Below, one piece after another: positions 1-4,611 of a DNA stretch of 7,838 nucleotides (positions are counted from its first letter, which is position 1; each line of letters begins with the position of its first letter). The position numbers were made by a program, and so were the translations under genes. The notes beneath the pieces are model-generated. The model was not told the origin of the DNA. It saw only the letters and a list, made by a program, of their open reading frames with translations, and did no database searches. The stretch lies in NCBI GenBank assembly GCA_002479765.1, contig DLOZ01000024.1:19561-27398 (forward strand), given 5' to 3'. The stretch comes from Sphingomonadales bacterium UBA7471 (GTDB lineage: Bacteria > Pseudomonadota > Alphaproteobacteria > Sphingomonadales > Sphingomonadaceae).

Positions 1-18
1 GTCCTCTTCCGGGCACCA
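1..18 (+). tRNA. 3' end of a tRNA gene (partial, possibly tRNA-Leu)
   Basis: The first 18 bases look like the 3' end of a tRNA with an encoded CCA tail. Bases 3-7 (CCTCT) would be the 3' half of the T stem, 8-14 (TCCGGGC) the 3' half of the acceptor stem, 15 (A) the discriminator and 16-18 the CCA. The GTCC just before fits the end of a TTCGAGTCC-type T loop and stem. The rest of the gene lies left of the window, so the anticodon cannot be read. The sequence resembles 3' ends I associate with alphaproteobacterial tRNA-Leu, but that identity is a guess. The gene is convergent with the VOC gene that ends at 69. Confidence 0.7.
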
Positions 19-68
19 TTTTCCAACAATAATGCGGCGCAACGTCCAATTGCGTGGGCGCTTAACGA

Positions 69-620
69 CTAAGCTTGCTTGTCCGGATCAACGTGCAGCC
101 AATCGGCATGGCGCGGGGCTTTTTTCGTTGCGCTCCATTCTTCAAGCATCAACGGCGCGACGCGTTTTAATTCGGCATATTGTTCGGGCGAGCCGATGTT
201 GCATGCAAGTTCCAGCCGGTGGCCGTTGGGATCAAAGAAATAGATCGACCGGAAAATCCCGTGATATGTCGGCCCGACCACATCAATGCCCTGCGCCTCA
301 ATATGCGCTTTTGCCGCAAGCAGGGCGTCAAGATCACTGACTTCGAACGCGATATGCTGGACCCATGCGGGGGTATTGGGGTCTTTGCCCATTTCGGGTT
401 GGTTCGGCAGTTCGAAAAACGCGATCACATTGCCGCCGCCGCAATCGAGGAAGATGTGCATATAGGGGTCATATTCCCCCGTGGATGGAACATGATCCTC
501 GGCAAAGGCCGTGGTGAATTCCATGCCCAAAACGCGCGCATACCAATCCGCCGTCGCCTTTGCATCCTTGCACCGATAGGCCACATGGTGAATGCGGCGA
601 AGCGCGATGGGCGCGGTCAT
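69..620 (-). CDS. VOC-family (glyoxalase/extradiol dioxygenase-like) metalloenzyme
   Basis: This 183-residue protein belongs to the vicinal oxygen chelate superfamily and has two beta-alpha-beta-beta-beta modules (about residues 8-70 and 85-138). Likely metal ligands are His12 (in HHVAY), Glu70 (in FFE), His89 (in VQHIAF) and Glu137 (in HRLELA), each at the usual strand position. The FFDPNGHRLEL motif near the end is typical of the family. No signal peptide is seen, so it is probably cytoplasmic. Its ATG overlaps the stop of the upstream dioxygenase gene (ATGA at 617-620). An AAGAGG ribosome site (628-633) lies 7 bases upstream, so the two are probably translationally coupled. The substrate is unknown. 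Because it is co-expressed with 4-hydroxyphenylpyruvate dioxygenase, itself a VOC protein, it may act on an aromatic intermediate of tyrosine breakdown or a related compound. A ring-cleaving dioxygenase, isomerase or glyoxalase-type role cannot be told apart from sequence alone. Confidence 0.9.
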   Translation of the reverse strand: MTAPIALRRIHHVAYRCKDAKATADWYARVLGMEFTTAFAEDHVPSTGEYDPYMHIFLDCGGGNVIAFFELPNQPEMGKDPNTPAWVQHIAFEVSDLDALLAAKAHIEAQGIDVVGPTYHGIFRSIYFFDPNGHRLELACNIGSPEQYAELKRVAPLMLEEWSATKKAPRHADWLHVDPDKQA

Positions 621-1705
621 AATGCGGCCTCTTGTACCGTCAGCGCGCCGCGCTCAATCTGGTCGCGCTCAATGCTTTTGAACAAGGCGGTGAAGTTCCC
701 TTCGCCAAAGCCCTCGTCTTTCTTGCGTTGGATGAATTCGAAGAACACAGGGCCAATCATCGTCTGCGAGAATATCTGCAGCAGCAGACGGGGGTCACCA
801 TCGTCGGTCGAACCATCAAGCAAGATACCGCGTGATTGCAGTTCATCGACGGGCTCGCCATGGCCGGGCAAGCGTTCCTCAAGCATATCATAATAGGCCT
901 TGGGCGGTGGCGGCGCGAATGGCGTGCCCAGCGCTTTCAACCGGTCCCAGCACGCCGGTAGGTCATCACAGGAAAAGGCGATATGCTGAATGCCTTCGCC
1001 ATTATAGGCACGCAGATATTCCTCAATCTGCCCGCCGCCTGCTTTGCCTTCTTCGTTCAACGGAATGCGGATTTTGCCATCGGGCGCCGTCATCGCGCGG
1101 CTGGTGAGGCCGGTATATTCGCCCTTAATGTCGAAATAGCGAATTTCGCGGAAGTTAAAGACGCGCTCATAAAAGCTGCCCCAATGCGCCATGCGTCCGC
1201 CATAGACATTGTGCGTCAGGTGATCGATAATCTTGAAACCAGCGCCCACGGGGTTGCGATCCACGCCAGGCAGATAATCAAAATCGATATCGTAAATCGA
1301 CAGCGCGTCACCATAGCGATCGACGAGGTAAATCATCGCCCCGCCAATACCGCGAATGGCGGGCAGCCGAAGCTCCATTGGGCCCGTACGTGTCTCAACG
1401 GGTTCCGCGCCGCGGGCAATCGCTTCGTTATAAGCGATCCGCGCATTTTTCACGCGAAACGCCATGCCGCAGGCGGACGGACCATGCTCCGCGGCAAAAT
1501 AAGCCGCCGGGCTTTTGGGTTCATAATTCGCGATCAGGTTGATTTCACCCTGACGCCATAGGTCCACGTCTTTCGACCGGTGCCGCGCAATGCGCGTAAA
1601 ACCCATGCGTTCGAAGACGGGTTCAAGCAGGCCTTTTTCCGATGCGGAAAATTCGATGAATTCGAACCCATCGAGACCCAACGGATTTTCGAACAAATCG
1701 GCCAT
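617..1705 (-). CDS. hppD: 4-hydroxyphenylpyruvate dioxygenase
   Basis: This enzyme converts 4-hydroxyphenylpyruvate to homogentisate with oxygen and Fe(II), the second step of tyrosine catabolism, in the cytoplasm. The 362-residue length is normal for bacterial HPPD. The iron ligands are visible as His162 (in DHLTHNV), His241 (in GIQHIAF) and Glu323 (in FFEFIQRK), each one residue from the numbering known for the Pseudomonas enzyme. The C-terminal stretch FGEGNFTALFKSIERDQ matches the lid helix that closes the active site. The frame is open up to an ATG at 1771, but I chose the ATG at 1705. It has an AGGAG ribosome site 7 bases upstream and yields the usual N-terminus, and the longer start would lie in the promoter. 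The gene overlaps the downstream VOC gene by ATGA. A promoter and a 16-base inverted repeat lie just upstream. Homogentisate dioxygenase and later pathway genes are not in the window. Confidence 0.96.
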   Translation of the reverse strand: MADLFENPLGLDGFEFIEFSASEKGLLEPVFERMGFTRIARHRSKDVDLWRQGEINLIANYEPKSPAAYFAAEHGPSACGMAFRVKNARIAYNEAIARGAEPVETRTGPMELRLPAIRGIGGAMIYLVDRYGDALSIYDIDFDYLPGVDRNPVGAGFKIIDHLTHNVYGGRMAHWGSFYERVFNFREIRYFDIKGEYTGLTSRAMTAPDGKIRIPLNEEGKAGGGQIEEYLRAYNGEGIQHIAFSCDDLPACWDRLKALGTPFAPPPPKAYYDMLEERLPGHGEPVDELQSRGILLDGSTDDGDPRLLLQIFSQTMIGPVFFEFIQRKKDEGFGEGNFTALFKSIERDQIERGALTVQEAAL

Positions 1706-1712
1706 GCTACTG

Positions 1713-1717
1713 CTCCT
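1713..1717 (-). promoter_or_regulatory. Ribosome binding site of the HPPD gene
   Basis: AGGAG on the minus strand, 7 bases before the ATG at 1705. This site decides the start in favour of 1705 over the in-frame ATG at 1771. Confidence 0.75.
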
Positions 1718-1726
1718 GCCAAAAAT

Positions 1727-1742
1727 GGTTACATTTGAAACC
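1727..1742. promoter_or_regulatory. Inverted repeat, probable operator of the HPPD promoter
   Basis: A 16-base imperfect palindrome, on the minus strand GGTTTCAAATGTAACC, with the pattern GGTTnCAnnTGnAACC. Twelve of 16 positions are symmetric. It directly abuts the -10 element at 1743-1748 and would cover the transcription start, the usual place for a repressor. The half-site spacing resembles sites of dimeric MarR-type regulators, but no regulator gene is in the window, so the binding protein is unknown. Confidence 0.45.
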
Positions 1743-1771
1743 AGTTTACGGCATCGCTCTTCAGGAGTCAA
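1743..1771 (-). promoter_or_regulatory. Sigma-70-like promoter for the HPPD-VOC operon
   Basis: On the minus strand, TTGACT (1766-1771, five of six matches to TTGACA) is followed after 17 bases by TAAACT (1743-1748, four of six matches to TATAAT). Transcription would start near 1736, giving a short leader with the AGGAG site. The promoter fits entirely in the gap after the stop of the fusion gene at 1784, which supports a separate transcription unit for the dioxygenase. Confidence 0.55.
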
Positions 1772-1783
1772 TGCGAGCAGGTG

Positions 1784-3019
1784 TTATGTGAAGTGCAGAC
1801 GCCGGTATTTGCCGCGGAAATATAATAATGGATCGCGGCGCGGTTCAAAGCTGGCTTTTTCGACGCGCCCGACCAAGATGAAATGGTCCCCCGCCTCGTG
1901 CAGCGCATGCCGTTTGCATTCAAAGATACCGAGCGAGCTGGGCAAGATAGGCGCGCCATATTCGCCGACTTCCCACCGCGTTCCGGAGAAGCGATCTTCG
2001 CTTTTTCCCGCGAACAGGTTGGACACCGGCTGCTGGCCAATCTGCAGCACGTTGACCGCGAAATCATCCGTTCCGCGCAAAACTTCCGCACTGCCCGAAT
2101 TGTTGGCGATACAGACGAGCAGCAACGGCGGATCAAGCGACACGCTGGTAAAGCTGTTCGCCGTCAGGCCAACTGGCCGTCCATCGGGTGCATGGGCGGT
2201 GATGATGGTAACGCCCGTTGCAAAGCAGCCCATTGCATCACGCAATGTGCGCGCGTCGGAACCGGATCGATATTCGGGAATAAAGCGCGGTTGCTTGCGC
2301 TCCAGAAAATCGATCAGCAAGCCGTTGAACGCTTCGGTTCGTTCCGCCACGATCAGCAACCCGCCGCCGTCGACATCAATCGCTTCGACATTGGGAAAAG
2401 TGGCGGCAAAGCCCGTTTGCGCATCAACGCCGTCCGACGCGCCCAGCGCGCCGCGCACCACCAAAACGGGAATGTTGATCTGCGGCGCGGCGTGCGCGAG
2501 CCGGGCATCCACACCGTCGGTGCCGAATGACGCAAAAATTTTGCTGTCATATTCAGATGGCGCAAGCCCCTGCCCCAGGGCCGCAGACAGCGCCTCGGCC
2601 GATACCTTTACCGCTTGGGCATCTGAATGCGCAGGCGGGTCGAGAAGGATAAGGCCAGACGCCAATGTCGCGGCATCCTCGGCAAGTGCCATTGTTGCAA
2701 TCCATGCACTGTGCGTTGCCGCCACCACCACAGGTCGCGTCCGCATCTGACCCAGAACCGCGCGCAAATCGTCTACAAAAGCGTTGATGTCATAACGGCC
2801 ATCGGATGGCCAATCGCTACCGCCATGGCCGCGCAAATCAACGTTAATGACGTGCCGTCCAGCCTGTTCAAGGCCAACCGCGACATCTTCCCAGACCTTA
2901 CGCGTTTGCCCAAAGCCGTGCAGCAGGACGATCGAGGGTTCATCAGCGGAACCAATGTCATCCGCTTCAATCCTGATCCCGGCAAAGCCCTTAAATTCTC
3001 TTACATATCGAAGCGACAT
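1784..3019 (-). CDS. Fusion of a degenerate alpha/beta-hydrolase domain and a flavin reductase domain
   Basis: This 411-residue protein has two domains. Residue numbers here count from a possible TTG start at 3034; subtract 5 for the preferred ATG at 3019. Residues 18-246 form an alpha/beta hydrolase, with the oxyanion-type HGFG at 39-42 and DLRGHGGSD at 66-74. The nucleophile elbow reads THSAW (107-111) instead of GxSxG. Where the catalytic His is expected near the C-terminal end of the domain, the sequence is GGGLLIV (223-229), with Leu in place of His. Residues 259-416 form a complete flavin reductase of the DIM6/NTAB group (RutF/HpaC type), with RDAMGCFATGVTIIT, GLTANSFTSVSLDPP and GDHFILVGRVE. 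That domain would reduce FMN or FAD with NAD(P)H for a partner monooxygenase. No partner oxygenase is seen here. Upstream by 78 bases is a thioesterase; downstream is the dioxygenase promoter. The frame is unbroken across the joint, so this looks like a true fusion, probably cytoplasmic. Confidence 0.88.
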   Translation of the reverse strand: MSLRYVREFKGFAGIRIEADDIGSADEPSIVLLHGFGQTRKVWEDVAVGLEQAGRHVINVDLRGHGGSDWPSDGRYDINAFVDDLRAVLGQMRTRPVVVAATHSAWIATMALAEDAATLASGLILLDPPAHSDAQAVKVSAEALSAALGQGLAPSEYDSKIFASFGTDGVDARLAHAAPQINIPVLVVRGALGASDGVDAQTGFAATFPNVEAIDVDGGGLLIVAERTEAFNGLLIDFLERKQPRFIPEYRSGSDARTLRDAMGCFATGVTIITAHAPDGRPVGLTANSFTSVSLDPPLLLVCIANNSGSAEVLRGTDDFAVNVLQIGQQPVSNLFAGKSEDRFSGTRWEVGEYGAPILPSSLGIFECKRHALHEAGDHFILVGRVEKASFEPRRDPLLYFRGKYRRLHFT

Positions 3020-3097
3020 TCGCCTGCACCCCAAATTCTGTCTAACGGTGTCATCTATCTTTCACCCGTGGACGTTAACGGCGCGAAACGCAATATT

Positions 3098-3535
3098 TTA
3101 GGCGCGTTCGGTGGAAATGACGGCCATCGTGATGCGCGAAATACACACCAGCTTTCCGGCCTCGTCCTCAATGCGGATCGACCAGATTTGTGTTGTCCGG
3201 CCGATGGATTCGGCCTTCGCGATTGCAAAAACAAGACCGTCTTTTGCCGGACGAATATGGTTGGCGTTGATTTCCATGCCCACGGTCGCAAATTTGCTGC
3301 GGTCCACGGTCATCGCCGCGCCCACCGATCCGACCGTTTCGGCAAGCACAACCGACGCACCGCCATGCAATCGGCCATAAGGCTGCTTTGTGCGTTCATT
3401 GACGGGCATGCTGGCTTTGATCCAGTCATCGCCATAATCAATGAACCGGATGCCAACATAGCCGGGCATGCAATCGTCACCATTTTCGGTAAGCGAATTG
3501 AGATCAAGTGCGTCGTCAAACCAGATTTTTGCCAT
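3098..3535 (-). CDS. Hotdog-fold acyl-CoA thioesterase (MenI/YdiI- and PaaI-like)
   Basis: This 145-residue protein closely resembles E. coli YdiI (MenI), which hydrolyses 1,4-dihydroxy-2-naphthoyl-CoA and other aryl- and acyl-CoAs. Shared stretches include RTKQPYGRLHGGASVVLAE (residues 48-66), GMEINANHIRPAKDG (86-100) and a C-terminal segment ending ISRITMAVI. The predicted catalytic Glu66 and the HGG turn that begins at His57 are intact. I chose the ATG at 3535 because MAKIW aligns with the start of YdiI; a TTG at 3544 is the only in-frame alternative. No signal peptide is present, so it should be cytoplasmic and probably a tetramer like its relatives. It begins 35 bases after the phytase stop with no obvious terminator between them, so it may be read from the upstream transcript. 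The true substrate is unknown. The nearby aromatic genes make an aryl-CoA possible, but a general housekeeping thioesterase is equally likely. Confidence 0.9.
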   Translation of the reverse strand: MAKIWFDDALDLNSLTENGDDCMPGYVGIRFIDYGDDWIKASMPVNERTKQPYGRLHGGASVVLAETVGSVGAAMTVDRSKFATVGMEINANHIRPAKDGLVFAIAKAESIGRTTQIWSIRIEDEAGKLVCISRITMAVISTERA

Positions 3536-3570
3536 AGCCCGCAATTAACCCGACAGACGACTATTGCAAC

Positions 3571-4611
3571 CTAGTGTTTTGCCCACCCAAACGCAGCGAC
3601 GACATCTGCCCAACTGACCAGCTTGAAATTCTGCGTGGACGGGCGATTGTCGCCATCCTGAACAACCAAAAGCCCGCCGGGAAAATCAGGTCCAAAATCA
3701 CCCAGCATCAGTTCGATGCCGTCGGTTTCTTGCACGCTGTCGACTTTACCGTCGTTAATGCGAAAGCGGCCGACATATTTTGCTTCGGGAAGTTTATAGA
3801 GAGCATAAGCATTATCGCCTTGGCTCGACACGACGACATAACCGCCATCGCTGCCAGATGGTGCCAGCGCAACGCCTTCTGCATCCATGACGATTTCGTT
3901 GCCATCGGCTTTGGCAATTGCGGTGGGTGTCATCGACCCGTCTGGCGACGCATCAAATTGCCACAGGCCGACATCTTCTTCGGCAACATATAATATCCCG
4001 GTTCGGTCATCGACCACACAGCCCTCGGACTGTGTGCCAAGCTTCAGGCTGCGCACACGCTTTCCGGTCGGGGCAGCGCCGTTGGTGTCAATCGCGATTT
4101 GGTCAATGCGACCATCTTTCAGAACGACAAATCCGAACAGCGCCTTGTCGCTGGCGCGCTGCCACAGGCACATGCCATAGGCTTCGCCCGCACCGACCGC
4201 TATCGAACCCAGCGGAACCAAGCCTTTGGTATCGGTGTCCAGCCGGAACAACGCCATTTTCGCGTTGAGCAAATCCTGACGGTCACTTGCCGCCACCAAT
4301 ATACCGACATCGCCGCCGACATCGCGCAAGTCGACATTGTTAAGACGCGGTGACGCGGTAAAACTGATTTGCTGCCCTAGCAGGTCATAAACATGAATTC
4401 CCGCGCGCTTGTCGGTGGCGACAATCAGGCTTTGCTCTGGTTTCGCTGGGTTCCGCCAGATTGCAGGATCATCCGCAGCATCGTCCAGGCTCGCAACGGG
4501 CTGTGTTTCCAGCCTTGCGCTGACCGATGCCGTCGAAAGCGGGCTCATCGCCGGCTGCGGCGAAGCGCAACCGGCGAGGAGTAGGACCGACAGGACGCGG
4601 AAATCGCGCAT
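3571..4611 (-). CDS. Beta-propeller phytase (3-phytase), lipoprotein
   Basis: Beta-propeller phytases release phosphate from calcium-bound phytate. This 346-residue protein carries the family motifs in order: DDPAIW (47-52), DKRAGIHVYDLLG (67-79), NNVDLR (91-96), EAYGMC (143-148), EGCVVDD (196-202), YVAEEDVGLW (208-217), DAEGVAL (243-249), SSQGDN (262-267), TDGIEL (296-301) and PGGLLVVQDGDN (311-322). The many acidic residues fit calcium and phosphate binding. The N-terminus MRDFRVLSVLLLAGC is a lipoprotein signal with lipobox LAGC and Cys15 as the lipidated residue. Ala at +2 predicts sorting to the outer membrane. The ATG at 4611 shares a base with the stop of the receptor gene (TGATG), so translation is probably coupled; no strong ribosome site is seen. 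Longer in-frame starts within the receptor gene would hide the signal peptide and are unlikely. Pairing with a TonB-dependent receptor is known for this family in Gram-negative bacteria. Confidence 0.93.
   Translation of the reverse strand: MRDFRVLSVLLLAGCASPQPAMSPLSTASVSARLETQPVASLDDAADDPAIWRNPAKPEQSLIVATDKRAGIHVYDLLGQQISFTASPRLNNVDLRDVGGDVGILVAASDRQDLLNAKMALFRLDTDTKGLVPLGSIAVGAGEAYGMCLWQRASDKALFGFVVLKDGRIDQIAIDTNGAAPTGKRVRSLKLGTQSEGCVVDDRTGILYVAEEDVGLWQFDASPDGSMTPTAIAKADGNEIVMDAEGVALAPSGSDGGYVVVSSQGDNAYALYKLPEAKYVGRFRINDGKVDSVQETDGIELMLGDFGPDFPGGLLVVQDGDNRPSTQNFKLVSWADVVAAFGWAKH

Noticed and set aside
37..55. Small hairpin (CGCAA, 7-base loop, TTGCG) between the tRNA tail and the VOC stop, considered as a terminator
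   Set aside because: The stem is only 5 base pairs plus a wobble and there is no T-run on either side. The rest of 19-68 shows nothing else.
180..893. Long plus-strand open frame (237 codons) opposite the VOC and HPPD genes
   Set aside because: It lies antisense to well-supported genes, its translation shows no recognisable domain, and it crosses the HPPD-VOC junction. It is a by-product of codon bias.
1706..1771. Upstream in-frame ATG at 1771 as the HPPD start
   Set aside because: It would add 22 residues not typical of the family, lies on the -35 element, and leaves the good AGGAG site before 1705 unexplained.
1590..2750. Long plus-strand open frame (386 codons) across the HPPD promoter and fusion gene
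   Set aside because: The translation is rich in Ser, Arg and Pro with no family resemblance, and both flanking minus-strand genes have clear domains. It is an antisense shadow.
3020..3097. Possible promoter or terminator between the thioesterase and fusion genes
   Set aside because: CGTTAACG (3073-3080) is a short palindrome, and no -35/-10 pair with good matches and spacing was found, so nothing is called.
2627..3574. Plus-strand open frame (315 codons) across the fusion and thioesterase genes
   Set aside because: It is opposite two clear enzyme genes and has no domain or ribosome site that I can recognise.
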